A DNA stretch of 64,000 nucleotides from Callorhinus ursinus (GCF_003265705.1 NW_020312904.1:5043699-5107698); one strand, 5' to 3'; shown: positions 27,601-34,691, counted from the stretch's first letter. Program-made: numbers and translations. Notes: generated from the letters alone by a model not told the origin.

Positions 27601-28335
27601 ACTCAGGAGGTCTGAGTTTTGGAACATTCGGAGGCTCTAACAAGCGTGACCTTGGACAAACCATTCATTCTCTGGCCCTCAGTTAAGATTACGACAAAGG
27701 AGAGCAGTTTGGCAAGCAGGGAGGACGCACCAAGCACCCAAGTAAGTACTTTCACCTACTGCGTCTTAACTCTCACAACTGGTAAGTGCTATTACTGCCG
27801 CCACTTTAAAAGTCGTGACTAACGGGGGAGAGCTTCTGTCTCTGCACCGTAAGCAGGAGAAAGGAGGGGTCCTAGAGGGATCTGGGTCTTCAAAGGATAC
27901 CTGGTGCTCTAGGGGTCCACCATGACCCCAGCAGGGGCCGAGCGGGAGACTGGAGAAGGTGACCGGTGGGGGGGGGCAGACGCCTGAGACGGCGGGGGCT
28001 AGAGAAGTCAACTCGCGGAGAGGAAACCTTATTACTCCGCTCGGGGTCACCACGGAAAGTTCGCGAGTCCTTTCTGGACCACCGCCTCGCTGAGTGACCT
28101 TGGGCAAGTCCCGTCCCCCTGCGGGGTACCGGTTTCCCGCCCGGAGGTCTGCAGGACCTGCCGGCAGCGTCTTTGCGGCGTCCCCCACAGGGCCTCCAGG
28201 CCCCGCCGTCCTCGGCGCCCCCTTACCGGGGGAACCCCGGCCGCAGTCGCGAGAGCGTCTCCCCGCGGCGCCCGCCCAAAAGTCACGCGGCCCGCCGGTC
28301 GCTGGGCCTCTTACCCGGGCATGCACTGTCCCCAT
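494..28335 (-). CDS. SAMM50: SAMM50, sorting and assembly machinery component 50 (14 of 15 coding exons; 3' end outside window)
   Basis: SAMM50 is the central Omp85-family beta-barrel of the SAM complex in the mitochondrial outer membrane. It inserts beta-barrel proteins such as VDAC and TOM40 and links to MICOS at crista junctions. Fourteen exons on the minus strand join in frame: 28315-28335, 23790-23900, 21343-21444, 18688-18775, 16641-16747, 15835-15965, 15510-15597, 12968-13096, 12395-12466, 11505-11591, 8852-8922, 5997-6064, 1334-1480 and 494-635. They total 1364 nt, which is 454 codons plus two bases. The human protein is 469 residues, so only about 15 residues (the last exon, with the C-terminal beta-signal) are missing, to the left of the window. 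The single POTRA domain falls at roughly residues 45-125 (exons 3-5) and the barrel follows from about 140. No stop or frameshift is seen. All introns are GT-AG except intron 3, which is GC-AG. Identification is by near-identity to the human protein recalled from memory. Confidence 0.97.
636..1333 (-). other. SAMM50: SAMM50 intron 13
   Basis: A 698-nt GT-AG intron with a GTAAGG donor at the exon 13 end. I see no recognisable interspersed repeat or second gene in it. Confidence 0.85.
1334..1480 (-). CDS. SAMM50: SAMM50 exon 13 (residues 359-407)
   Basis: Reads [19 protein letters not shown], then [14 protein letters not shown], then [10 protein letters not shown]. It is one of the most conserved barrel segments of the family. 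Entry and exit are both in phase 1. The acceptor is ctag and the donor G|GTAAGG. Confidence 0.96.
2155..2362 (+). repeat. CanSINE (SINEC), 5' truncated
   Basis: Starts at 'gggtggctcag' and so lacks the first 'gcgcct' bases. It then carries the tRNA-like part with 'ggctcaggtcatgatcccag', the CT-rich block, and an AAATAAATAAAATCTT tail running into A-rich sequence. Confidence 0.9.
2970..3155 (-). repeat. CanSINE (SINEC), reverse orientation
   Basis: Minus-strand copy. The A-rich tail is read as 'aaaagattttatctatttg' at the left and the head as 'gccacccaggcgtccc' at the right. It is flanked by an imperfect duplication of about 16 bp, 'tggaaatgtgattta' at about 2952 and 'tggaaatgtcattta' at about 3156, which marks the insertion. 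Confidence 0.93.
3330..3880 (-). repeat. Old L1 3'-region fragment
   Basis: Contains diverged antisense L1 3'-region phrases such as 'tttgcccattctatgtcgat' followed by 'gggcatttgggtttctagg'. There are no intact reading frames. The boundaries are approximate. Confidence 0.55.
4280..5290 (+). repeat. Old L1M-type segment (ORF2 end and 3' UTR)
   Basis: Sense-strand L1 phrases occur in order: 'cactgctggcagggatgcac', 'catacgatccagcaactgc', 'aaaacctgcacatgaatg', 'gttccaactatgtgatactc' and finally 'ctctgtacacctaaaactgc'. It is heavily mutated and inactive. The short open frames over it are remnants. Confidence 0.75.
5997..6064 (-). CDS. SAMM50: SAMM50 exon 12 (residues 336-358)
   Basis: Reads [17 protein letters not shown] then GPQSE. 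It contains the conserved Omp85 loop L6 motif (V)RGF, which reaches into the barrel lumen in this family. Human Ile is Val twice here. The donor G|GTGAGT and acceptor gtag are canonical. Confidence 0.96.
7011..7214 (+). repeat. CanSINE (SINEC) with perfect 17-bp target duplication
   Basis: Full-length copy from 'ggcgcctgggtggctcag' to an AAATAAATAAAATCTTT tail. The 17-bp duplication 'aaaagtctataaatgtg' is identical at 6994-7010 and 7215-7231, so the insertion is well preserved and fairly young. Confidence 0.97.
7400..8090. repeat. Old L1 fragments, mixed orientation
   Basis: The segment near 7670-7830 ('gctacaatggacatccttg', 'tacataaatctctgtac') looks like an antisense L1M 3' region. The segment near 7950-8090 looks like a sense fragment. 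Both are strongly diverged. The boundaries and the exact family are uncertain. Confidence 0.45.
8231..8337 (+). repeat. Short CanSINE variant
   Basis: Head 'gggcgcctggctggctcag', B-box-like 'gtgggttcaagccccacac', then directly 'gtgtagagattacttta' and an AAATAAAATC tail. It lacks the CT-rich block of the longer copies. Confidence 0.88.
8852..8922 (-). CDS. SAMM50: SAMM50 exon 11 (residues 313-335)
   Basis: Reads [19 protein letters not shown] then SIAD. It ends with two bases of Arg336 before GTAAGG. Two substitutions relative to the recalled human sequence are seen (Phe to Leu at 318, Ile to Thr at 326). Confidence 0.95.
8923..11504 (-). other. SAMM50: SAMM50 intron 10
   Basis: A 2.6-kb intron. 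About 9400-9790 resembles an L2-type element ('cttcactagaatgttaggg'). About 9960-10870 is purine-rich, fairly GC-rich unique-looking sequence with overlapping open frames on both strands. I regard those frames as chance, because none has recognisable motifs. Confidence 0.7.
9400..9790 (+). repeat. L2-like ancient LINE fragment
   Basis: A cytosine- and thymine-rich passage with 'ttgcctgtgggtctccctt' and 'cactagaatgttagggag', in the order seen near L2 3' ends. Diverged; the boundaries are guesses. Confidence 0.4.
11505..11591 (-). CDS. SAMM50: SAMM50 exon 10 (residues 284-312)
   Basis: Reads [19 protein letters not shown] then [10 protein letters not shown]. It is in phase 0 at both ends, with acceptor acag and donor GTGAGT. 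Human Ile is Leu at one position in 'KQLLFDS'. Confidence 0.96.
11592..12394 (-). other. SAMM50: SAMM50 intron 9
   Basis: An 803-nt intron, donor GTAGTA. It includes a short 'tatgttatgttatgtta' run near 11824-11840. No repeat family is recognised with confidence. Confidence 0.75.
12395..12466 (-). CDS. SAMM50: SAMM50 exon 9 (residues 260-283)
   Basis: Reads [19 protein letters not shown] then LKVNQ. It is a phase 0 exon of exactly 24 codons; human Ala is Thr at residue 261. The acceptor 'tttctttcag' is strong. Confidence 0.96.
12467..12967 (-). other. SAMM50: SAMM50 intron 8
   Basis: A 501-nt GT-AG intron with donor GTAAGG. A segment near 12540-12680 ('ttcacaggtgagggaacag') resembles a MIR in reverse orientation. 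Nothing else is seen. Confidence 0.7.
12968..13096 (-). CDS. SAMM50: SAMM50 exon 8 (residues 217-259)
   Basis: Reads [19 protein letters not shown], then [16 protein letters not shown], then HSLKSSLS. It is phase 0 and 43 codons long. It forms barrel strands and is nearly identical to human (Ser to Asn at residue 223). Confidence 0.97.
13217..13246. repeat. (TTG)n simple repeat
   Basis: 'ttttgttttgttgttgttg' and continuing, a short trinucleotide run. Confidence 0.85.
14311..14516 (+). repeat. CanSINE (SINEC) with 14-bp target duplication
   Basis: Head 'gggacacctgggtggctcag' through to an A-rich tail of AAATAAAATAAATA units. The duplication 'aaaaaaggcttaga' is perfect at 14297-14310 and 14517-14530. 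Confidence 0.95.
14860..15050 (-). repeat. MER20-like hAT-Charlie fragment
   Basis: Antisense MER20-type phrases, such as 'gaatttgcatttctaaccag' followed by 'ctcccaggtgaggccatgc'. Diverged; boundaries approximate. Confidence 0.5.
15510..15597 (-). CDS. SAMM50: SAMM50 exon 7 (residues 187-216)
   Basis: Completes Asn187 (AA|C), then reads [19 protein letters not shown], then [10 protein letters not shown]. The donor is GTGAGT. Human Met is Val in 'RGVSAEYS'. Intron 6 (15598-15834, 237 nt) separates it from exon 6. Confidence 0.95.
15835..15965 (-). CDS. SAMM50: SAMM50 exon 6 (residues 144-186)
   Basis: Reads [19 protein letters not shown], then [18 protein letters not shown], then PGNFER. It ends AA|GTAGGA, two bases into Asn187. 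It forms the first beta-strands of the barrel after the POTRA domain. Confidence 0.96.
15966..16640 (-). other. SAMM50: SAMM50 intron 5
   Basis: A 675-nt intron with donor GTACGA. It contains a carnivore L1 3' end at about 16345-16490; the rest is unremarkable. Confidence 0.8.
16345..16490 (+). repeat. Carnivore L1 3' terminus, short 5'-truncated copy
   Basis: Contains 'aatgagcactgggtgacg', 'ctcctgtacacctgacactc' and 'actggaatttaaattaaat', the conserved carnivore L1 3' UTR end. It is about 150 bp and carries no coding part. Confidence 0.8.
16641..16747 (-). CDS. SAMM50: SAMM50 exon 5 (residues 108-143)
   Basis: Completes Gly108, then reads [19 protein letters not shown], then [16 protein letters not shown]. 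It is the end of the POTRA domain and the linker to the barrel. The donor is GTACGA and the acceptor atag. Confidence 0.96.
17420..17725 (-). repeat. L1M 3'-UTR fragment
   Basis: Antisense L1M phrases: 'ggctttaggtttatagaaaa', 'atagagagttcccatagag' and 'ctgctgtacattctacaggg'. No coding sequence. Confidence 0.7.
17880..18030 (+). repeat. MIR
   Basis: The MIR core is visible as 'ttgtctgacctggggcaag' then 'ttaaacctctctaagccttg', with the expected spacing. Confidence 0.65.
18688..18775 (-). CDS. SAMM50: SAMM50 exon 4 (residues 79-107)
   Basis: Reads [18 protein letters not shown], then [11 protein letters not shown], ending with one base of Gly108. It lies in the POTRA domain. Its phase 0 start (GTG ATG) fixes the end of exon 3 and so shows the GC donor of intron 3. 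Confidence 0.97.
18776..21342 (-). other. SAMM50: SAMM50 intron 3, a GC-AG intron
   Basis: A 2.6-kb intron whose 5' splice site reads GAG|GCAAGT on the minus strand (GC at 21342-21341) and whose acceptor is a normal 'ctcatag'. Reading frame and protein match both require this junction. It contains a CanSINE at 20566-20749. Confidence 0.93.
20566..20749 (+). repeat. CanSINE (SINEC) with about 20-bp target duplication
   Basis: Head 'ggggcgcctgggtggctcag' to a tail of TAAAATCTTA. The duplication 'aaaaaatagcaattttc', plus further A residues, is identical at about 20545-20565 and 20750-20770. Confidence 0.96.
21343..21444 (-). CDS. SAMM50: SAMM50 exon 3 (residues 45-78)
   Basis: Reads [19 protein letters not shown], then [15 protein letters not shown]. 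It is the start of the POTRA domain, phase 0, 34 codons, and appears identical to the recalled human sequence. It is followed by GCAAGT instead of a GT donor. Confidence 0.97.
21445..23789 (-). other. SAMM50: SAMM50 intron 2
   Basis: A 2.3-kb intron, more than half of it a reverse-oriented L1 (21471-22718). The segment 23190-23330 resembles an ancient interspersed repeat ('attctaaacactgaagat'). The donor is GTGAGT. Confidence 0.8.
21471..22718 (-). repeat. 5'-truncated L1, reverse orientation
   Basis: The reversed A-rich tail (21471-21495) is followed by the 3' UTR and the end of ORF2. Translated on the minus strand, '[15 protein letters not shown]' is recognisable at about 22060-22170 and matches the L1 ORF2 C-terminal region, but frames are interrupted. 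Phrases such as 'tgcaaatggcaaggtttcg' and 'gtaagaaagtggtccag' are standard carnivore L1. Inactive. Confidence 0.9.
23790..23900 (-). CDS. SAMM50: SAMM50 exon 2 (residues 8-44)
   Basis: Reads [19 protein letters not shown], then [18 protein letters not shown]. It is the acidic N-terminal region ahead of the POTRA domain, the most variable part of the protein, with a few substitutions from human. It is phase 0 with donor GTGAGT. Confidence 0.96.
24286..24463 (+). repeat. CanSINE (SINEC), older variant
   Basis: Head 'ggggcacctgggtggctcag', then 'aactcttgatttcggctcag', 'gtctgcttgagattctctc' and a CT microsatellite ahead of the A tail. This sub-type differs from the 'ccctgcttgtg' type elsewhere in the window. 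Confidence 0.92.
24815..24960 (+). repeat. Possible MER20-like fragment
   Basis: 'gggattcccagacgctcctg' followed by 'ctagtgtgggaccaggcaat' faintly resembles MER20-type DNA transposons. Weak and highly diverged. Confidence 0.3.
25974..26172 (+). repeat. CanSINE (SINEC) with 16-bp target duplication
   Basis: Full-length copy. The duplication 'agaaattcaaacttta' is identical at 25958-25973 and 26173-26188. It forms an inverted pair with the minus-strand copy at 26454-26665, 281 bp away. Confidence 0.96.
26454..26665 (-). repeat. CanSINE (SINEC) with 12-bp target duplication
   Basis: Reverse copy ending at 'gccacccaggcgccccca'. The duplication 'gcaagttttctt' lies at 26442-26453 and 26666-26677. 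Confidence 0.94.
27590..27700 (+). repeat. MIR
   Basis: 'aagcgtgaccttggacaaac' followed by 'cattctctggccctcag' gives the MIR core order. Confidence 0.55.
28315..28335 (-). CDS. SAMM50: SAMM50 exon 1, coding part (residues 1-7)
   Basis: ATG at 28335-28333 (minus strand) starts MGTVHAR, identical to the human N-terminus, followed by donor GTAAGAG. The start is chosen by that identity and its place in the CpG island. No cleavable presequence is expected for this outer-membrane protein. Confidence 0.96.
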
Positions 28336-28560
28336 GGCTCCCTCTCCCGCCGCCGCCTCGCAGAGCTACCCGGACCTGACCCCGGCTCGGCTGCTGAGGG
28401 CAGAGGGCGGGTCCGCGGTAGCGCGGCTGTCAGTCAGTGTAACACCCACAGGGCCCCGGACGCGGCGCACGGGCGGCAGCCATGATGCCCCGCCCCCTGG
28501 CTCACGGTGCTTCCGCTCATTGGTCCTTGAGAACACGTGATCCGGATGTTCGCACGGACG
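28336..28560 (-). promoter_or_regulatory. SAMM50: SAMM50 proximal promoter and 5' UTR
   Basis: TATA-less. On the minus strand I see a CCAAT box (reverse ATTGG at 28519-28523), an ETS/GABP-like AGCGGAAGC (28509-28517), an E-box CACGTG (28534-28539) and a GC box (28488-28497), all clustered within 210 bp of the ATG. GABP/NRF-2 plus CCAAT and Sp1 sites are common in nuclear genes for mitochondrial proteins. Binding is inferred from motifs only. Confidence 0.6.
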
Positions 28561-28970
28561 CCGGGAAGCGCCGTGGGCCGCGCAAACGCAGAGCGTCCAG
28601 TGATGCCCGCGCCCCTGCCGGCGCTTGGGGCGCGGCTCAGTGTGAGGGTCCTCGCGCCCGGGAGAGAGCAGACGGTCGGTGGGTGCGCCAAGGCTTCACC
28701 CAGCGCCCTCCCGTTGCCCTCCTGGCGCCCCGGCCCGGCGGGTGCTGTGCGAGCCCCACGCCCCGGCGAAGCGCCGAGGCTCGCCCCCGGCCGCAGGGGC
28801 GGCCCAGATCCGGGTTGGCACCTGCTGCCCTCCTGTTGGCCGCCCGGGTCCTAACAGTCGCGGAAGGCCCCGAGGGTTGGCCCCTCGTTGGTGAAGAGAA
28901 GGTGAGGGTCATACCACGTCACGGGATTGGAGTCAGAGCGAGCGTGACAACGCCGGCCGCATCGCGGGGC

Positions 28971-31100
28971 CCTCGGTGGGCGGTGGGTCAATCAATGGCC
29001 ATCGTCCACTGAGCTGCAGCCAGTAAGTAGTAGCGAGGGTGGTCCAAGGGATGGACTGGGGGCGGAGAACAGACGGCCACGGGGCTTCATTTGGGTGGAG
29101 AAAACAGCCCCCCCCCAAAAAAACCCGTGTCACACGTTGTGACAAATGCAGTGAGAAACAGCTAAGGGATAGAATAAGAGGGGCTGCCAGCATTTTGTGT
29201 CCTCTCCCTCCTGATAACAGAGCATCATTTCACCTCCTTTTCTGCCCCCCACCCCGCCCTCTCCCCGAGTTCCTGACACCCTTTTCCATTTAAATAGCAC
29301 CTAAGCCTCCCGTGTCCCTGGGGTCCAAGTAGGCATCTGCCAGGGCCCTGTCCTTCCTTCACTGCGCCCCTCGCAGCTTGACCTACCCATCTGCCCCTCC
29401 GGCTCCTGGGGTTCAGGAAACCTTCCCCTGACCACCAAAGTGAGTCTCGGTGTCTCACCACCCCCCAGCTCCACCTCAGATTTTAGGTGTGAAAACTTTG
29501 ATGGAGATTTTCAAAGATAATCTAGCAGCAAATTTTAAGCACAAACCACACAAGCTGTGAATTCCTTCTGCCACTTCCCATTCCCTCATCCGTAAAACGG
29601 GGATGATAGCAGTTTCTAAGGCATGATGGTATACTGAAGATGTGACGAGATAAAGCTTGGTGCCTGGCTCACTGTAAACACTGAATAAACTAGATCTTCC
29701 TGTATTTTCTCCTTTGTTATTCCCTCGAGTAAGCGTCTTCTCAAAGGTAAGCCATGAGGTTGACCTGCAAATTGTAACAAGGGCCCTGAGCCAAATATTG
29801 GAGAGTCTGTTGGGTACAAGGCACTGGTGACGAGGTGACAGAAGACACATCAGAAACAGAGCTTCATCCTCAAACACCATCTCTTGACAGTCAAAAGGCA
29901 TATTAACATATTAAAGGCTCTGAGAAGTCCTGCAGTACCTATACCTGTTTCACTTTCTTGAACTCATTGATTGGGTCAAGAGACTTGGGGTTTTGAGGCT
30001 CTTTGGCCCTCAGTGGTGTTCATCAGTAATTCTGGTGCTCCTCTTTTGGGCGAAAGGTAGGGTTGTATTTTCCTGCCCGCATCCATGTGACTTGCTTTGG
30101 TCAGCAGGTTGTAGGCAGAAGAGATACGTATGTCTGGATGACCACCTTAGAGCACCATATTCCTTTCTGCCTGTTGCCGTGATCAGTGACCCTCCAGATG
30201 GAAGGACAGTTTCAGGCTGGGCCAGCCAAGTCTGGTGGACATATAGTATGAGAAATAAATATTCTGGGGGAGTCTTTGTTAAATACAACATAACCCAGCC
30301 TATCCTAACTGATCAAATCACCTAGTGAGACCTGCAAGGACGCCAGCTTTTGAGAAAACTTGTCTTACACAGTGTGGATCTGGCCCCATCAGTAATAGAA
30401 ATGGAGTTCAGTGACCACACTGGTTCCCTTCATAAAATCAAACCTCAGGCTCAGAGGTTGTAAGGAAGGGACACTGGGTCTTCCCACAGATGCCCATAGA
30501 GGTCACTCACCTCTTAGTTTGGGACACCCTGTGGCATGGGCTCTAGGGAGTGGGCTGGGGACAAGAGGCTAGATCCCAGAGGCCTTAAGTGGAGGTGGAC
30601 ACGGCAGGATGCGGGGGGGACCAGCTGGAGGGGGCAGGGTCAGACGGGGAGAAGGGGCTCAGTGAGTCCCTGGGTCCTGGCTCAGGCGACCTGGAAGTTG
30701 ACAGATACAGGACAGCTCTGCATGGAAGGAGTTATGTTGAGGTGCTGAGTTATGCCAAGGAATATCCAGGTGGAGGTGGCTGGGTGGGCTCGCCCCTCAC
30801 CTGAGCCAGAGACCGGGTCCTCAGAGTGAGCCCCCCGGCCCCCCCAGGAGCGCTGTGAACTCTTGAGTATAGGAGGCAAGGCTGAGCCTTGGGGACAAGC
30901 CCAGCACTCAGGACAGTCTGGGGTCCCAGAGGAAGGAGAGGAACTCTAGGGGGTGGGGGGTTCTGGTCCAGTGTCCAGGACAGAGCATGTGGAGACCACC
31001 TGGCTGGTGGGGCCATCAACCTGGGGGGAGGGGGGCAGCATCTGAAGGAACCTATCTGGGAGGGAAGGAAAACAAAAGCGGGGCTCCTGAGAGAATGTAG
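28971..31100. other. Spacer between PNPLA3 3' flank and SAMM50 promoter
   Basis: No gene is supported. It contains a MIR-like piece near 29560-29680 ('ctcatccgtaaaacgggg') and an interspersed repeat at about 30000-30325. The rest, including the GC-rich stretch 30530-31080, is unrecognised. Confidence 0.6.
30000..30325 (+). repeat. Unassigned MER-type interspersed repeat
   Basis: The phrases 'catccatgtgacttgctttg', 'tatgagaaataaatattctg' and 'cataacccagcctatcctaa' recur in a mammalian medium-reiterated repeat. I cannot name the family with confidence. Confidence 0.45.
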
Positions 31101-31129
31101 AGACAATGGAAAATGTTTTCAAAGTCACG

Positions 31130-31135
31130 TTTATT
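31130..31135 (-). terminator. PNPLA3: Candidate PNPLA3 distal poly(A) signal
   Basis: Minus-strand AATAAA (plus TTTATT) about 2.3 kb beyond the PNPLA3 stop, followed by a T-rich stretch. It would give a long 3' UTR. Alternative to the nearer ATTAAA. Confidence 0.3.
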
Positions 31136-31281
31136 ATGAGTTACTTCCCAATGAAGGTAACATTTACCACAGAAATTTGAAAACCACATACAAGCACAAC
31201 AGATGGACTGTAATTACAGATAATGGCGTAATGACAACCACTGTCAGCACTCGGGTGTGTACGTTCTCCACCTTTCCTCTG

Positions 31282-31304
31282 TACACACACACACACACAC
31301 ACCC
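31282..31304. repeat. (CA)n microsatellite
   Basis: A run of about ten CA units in the PNPLA3 3' flank. Confidence 0.9.
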
Positions 31305-32787
31305 ACAATTTCGGGTGTTTTTAAATAAGACGAGGCTCCCACTCACTCTGCACCAAGTTTTGTTACCTGTTCACCAAATAAAGACTGTTGCTCCCTGGCA
31401 TTAACTCGACCACACAGTTATTATTCCTGACGGTGGATTGTCTTCCAGAGCATAAATGCACCAGATAAAGGAGGAGTTTTGTTTGATATGGTGGTAGGAA
31501 CTGAAGAATATTGTTGTGTGCTGATCAGCAACCTCAGCAGAGCTGGAGAGGTGTGGGGCTGGGGTGGCACTAAACGCGCAGGTGGGGAATGGAGCCTTGG
31601 CCATTTCTAAAAGAACAGTATCCTTCTTTGTCTTTGCACACGTATTTAAAAAAAAAATTATAAAACACATGCTCTTTGTGGGGTGGAACCAATTCAAAAA
31701 GTAGTAAGAAAAGCAGTTGCATGTAATCCTATCAGCTGTTGACATAATTCCTTCTTTATGGTGATCAGAGAACTAGCGTACATATGGTCTATGCAGAAAT
31801 ATGGCGGTTACCGAAAATACGGCTGACGCGTGCTCCTAGCTGCTGACCCGTGCTGCGCTTCTGACAGAAGACAGCTGATCAGGGAACTTGAGAATCGGGG
31901 GCTCAGGGGAAGGGGTGAGGAAGGTGTGAGGTGGGTGTCAGGCCTGGTCTCCCCCCCCCCCAGGCCAGCTCAGCAAGGAGCAGGGTCCTGCTCTGGGGCT
32001 TCAAGCGGCTGGGAGAGCCTGCCTCTCACCTGCTCTTGCCTCCTTTAGGAGGCGAGCGCTATCAGAACGGGAGCCTCAGTCCCCATGTCCCCGAGACACA
32101 GGGACCCAGCAAGGAGCCGCAAAGGGGCGGTTCTGTGTGCTGGGCGGTGGCCCCATATGCTCACCAGGAGCCTGCTTCCAGGAGTCCATAATCTCATGGC
32201 AGCTCAAGGGAACAGGCTGGCCTAGAGGCTGCCCCTAGAACCACATTTCTCTTTTTAAGGGTCTGTCCTTGTAAGGAAGTGCTGTGTCTGAACTTGCTGG
32301 TTCTTCAACTCCCAGTGTACTGACTCGGTACAGGTGAGAGATGCAGGTTGCTGTGCCAGTGTTGAGGATTTTGAGCTTATCACTGCTTCCTTTTGATTAC
32401 ACTCAAATGCATAAATAAGAAAAACAGCACAGTTCACCTGCAGTCACTTTACTCTGTGCTTGCCAACGAATCACACCTGGGGAGAAGGTAGGTCCCCGTC
32501 TCTTGCTCGTCTCCACTAAGGCTCTGGGAGTACAGAAGTGGGCAGGGGATGTTGAGACAAAAGGGGTGCAGGCCACAAGCCCTTCTGTTGTGCTGGGCTA
32601 CTGCCTGGGCGCCCAGGATGCCTATCTGTGCACTGAATTCTATTTTTTCATCAGGCTTCTTAATACCTCCCTAAATTCACATACAATGCAACAGATAATA
32701 AGACTCCTTTATATTTTATACAAAACTCTATCAAATATTTAAGCTAGGTCAAAAAAAGTGTTCCAAAATGTAAATAACTGAGCATCT

Positions 32788-32793
32788 TTTAAT
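32788..32793 (-). terminator. PNPLA3: Candidate PNPLA3 proximal poly(A) signal
   Basis: Minus-strand ATTAAA about 620 nt after the stop codon. It is followed within 50 nt by a run of seven T, a plausible downstream element. No transcript evidence is available. Confidence 0.35.
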
Positions 32794-33410
32794 GGCCCAC
32801 GAGCGTCAGTGCCCTCGTCGGAGAAGGCTACCACCCCCTCCCACGCCACTGACCACTTCCTGTCTGGGGAAACAGGATCACGTTACTCTTCCTTCCAAAC
32901 CCCAAGACTGCACCAAGCGCAGCCCAACCCCCAGCCATAAGTACCCCCACCCACCCCCAACCCATCACAACACAGGCTATTCTAGGAACATTGCACTGGG
33001 AGGGCAGCAAGACAGTTGGCAGTGGCCCCTCCATCCTGGGCTTCCTGGTGTCATTTCCCAGCCAACAAAGCTAACAGACCCAGATGCTTAAATGTTAGAC
33101 TTCCTTAAGCTCTAGACCACCACATACACCAAAAGTAGCTTCCTAGCTTTTCCTAAAAACATTAGATTGCCTTTGGTTTCAGTAAACTATAAATTCAGCA
33201 CAGAGGCAGGACCCCATGTGTCACAGACATCGGGGCATTGAATGCCAGTGCGGACGTAGCTACAGAGCGATCGGGAAGTACCTGCGAAAGAATGTCTGAA
33301 ACTTGTCTCCTCATGAACGCTTCTGCACGAGGACTGGGAAAGGAGGAGTCCCTCCCAGCCCCAGCCCCCAAAAGCCAGGCCAGACAGGAGGACAGGTTTG
33401 CCGAGCAGCC

Positions 33411-33501
33411 TCAGCTCCGGCCCCTATTGGACAGCAGGGAAGGTAGCAGTGCCTTCATGTCCCTCGGGGAAGGCTGTTGGCCGCTTGCTGGTGTCTGGGA
33501 T
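33411..33501 (-). CDS. PNPLA3: PNPLA3 exon 9, coding part (residues 404-433)
   Basis: Completes Arg404 (AG|A) and reads SQTPASGQQPSPRDMKALL, then PSLLSNRGRS and TGA. The first ten residues parallel human SQMPVSSQQ; after that the sequences part and this one stops. The acceptor 'ctcgtttcag' is good. Confidence 0.88.
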
Positions 33502-34658
33502 CTGAAACGAGTGAAGAATACTAACTCAGCCGCTTGGCCTGCTGCTCTGAGGTCTTCAGCCGCAGCAAGGATGGATGGATAGCACCAGCCCACGCCAAGT
33601 GCACCTCTGGGCACTGCAGGGTGGTGGTGTCCAAAGCCACGGCGTCTTCCACCCTTCTTCCGTGCTGGGCTGATGTCACCATCCTGGGGTTCTAAGCTGG
33701 TGGCCCTCCTGCCACCTGGACCCCTCCCACTGGACGTCCACAGGCACAACAGAGCCCATCAGCTTCCTCCACATAGACCAGCTCGCCCACTGGCCTGCAC
33801 TACCATCCCCAGGCCACCTCCTTCTGACCAGCTGCCCCACTCCCTCTGAATGCAGGCAGACCCCAGGGCTTGCAACTGGCATCTCCTGGCCCTAGAGCCT
33901 ACGAACACCTCAGTCCCACAGGTTCTAATGAGACCAGGCCCTCCTCATCCTTGCCTGGACCAGGGCATCTGCCCTCTTGCTGGGGAGCCTGCCACCCGAG
34001 GGCCCAGTGATGAGGGCTCCTTCCCACGGCCACTAGAATCATTGCCCAGTGCAAACCAGACCCTTCCGCTCCCCTACTTTGAACCCTTCCATGTCTGCCA
34101 ATAGCACTGAGACCCCATCTCCTGAGTGCCCACCACATGGCCAGTAGCATGCCAGGGGCTCCCCAAAGCCTCAAAAAAACCCAGTGAAGAGAGAAAGAAC
34201 ACCCACACGGAACAGGTGAGACCGTCAAGGCCCACAATTTTCAGGATTAGACCCAACGCCTGTAGCTGCAACCAGGCCCTTCTCTCTCTGAATCTGTTTT
34301 CAGAATTCAGAAGCAGCAGCATCCCAGGGGCCATGGTAGCAACGAAGGATGCTGGGTTCCACCCCAGGCACCCCGCCCCCCAGACTGCGATTCAGCAAGT
34401 GTGGGGTAAGACGAGAATCTGCATAAATAGGCACCCCCCAACCCGCAGATGAAAGGTCCCTGCCAGACCCACACACCCACAGCCAAATCATTGACCTGGA
34501 GATGGGGAAGAGCTGTGTCATCACTTGAGAACACACACTCGAGGTGAGCCACTGCAGCCACCGGATGTCCTCAGGCATATCTGGAAGCCACATCACCAGT
34601 CTGCAGGAATAAAACCAGGAGACACACACATACACACTTATCTGCATGAGAACAAGCC

Positions 34659-34691
<33 letters not shown>

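Larger units (their letters stand above)
23901..28314 (-). other. SAMM50: SAMM50 intron 1
   Basis: A 4.4-kb first intron with donor GTAAGA. It contains CanSINEs at 24286-24463 (+), 25974-26172 (+) and 26454-26665 (-), a MER20-like fragment near 24815-24960, a MIR near 27590-27700, and the 3' half of the CpG island above 27.9 kb. 25600-25960 is AT-rich and unrecognised. Confidence 0.8.
27930..28970. promoter_or_regulatory. SAMM50: CpG island at the SAMM50 5' end
   Basis: Dense CpG and high GC from the end of intron 1 across exon 1 and about 600 bp upstream. The long open frames on the opposite strand here are the usual stop-poor effect of CpG-rich DNA. Confidence 0.85.
31136..33410 (-). other. 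PNPLA3: Probable PNPLA3 3' UTR and 3' flank
   Basis: Sequence after the PNPLA3 stop at 33411. Two candidate poly(A) signals are given separately. No coding exon or strong repeat is recognised apart from the (CA)n tract. Confidence 0.5.
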
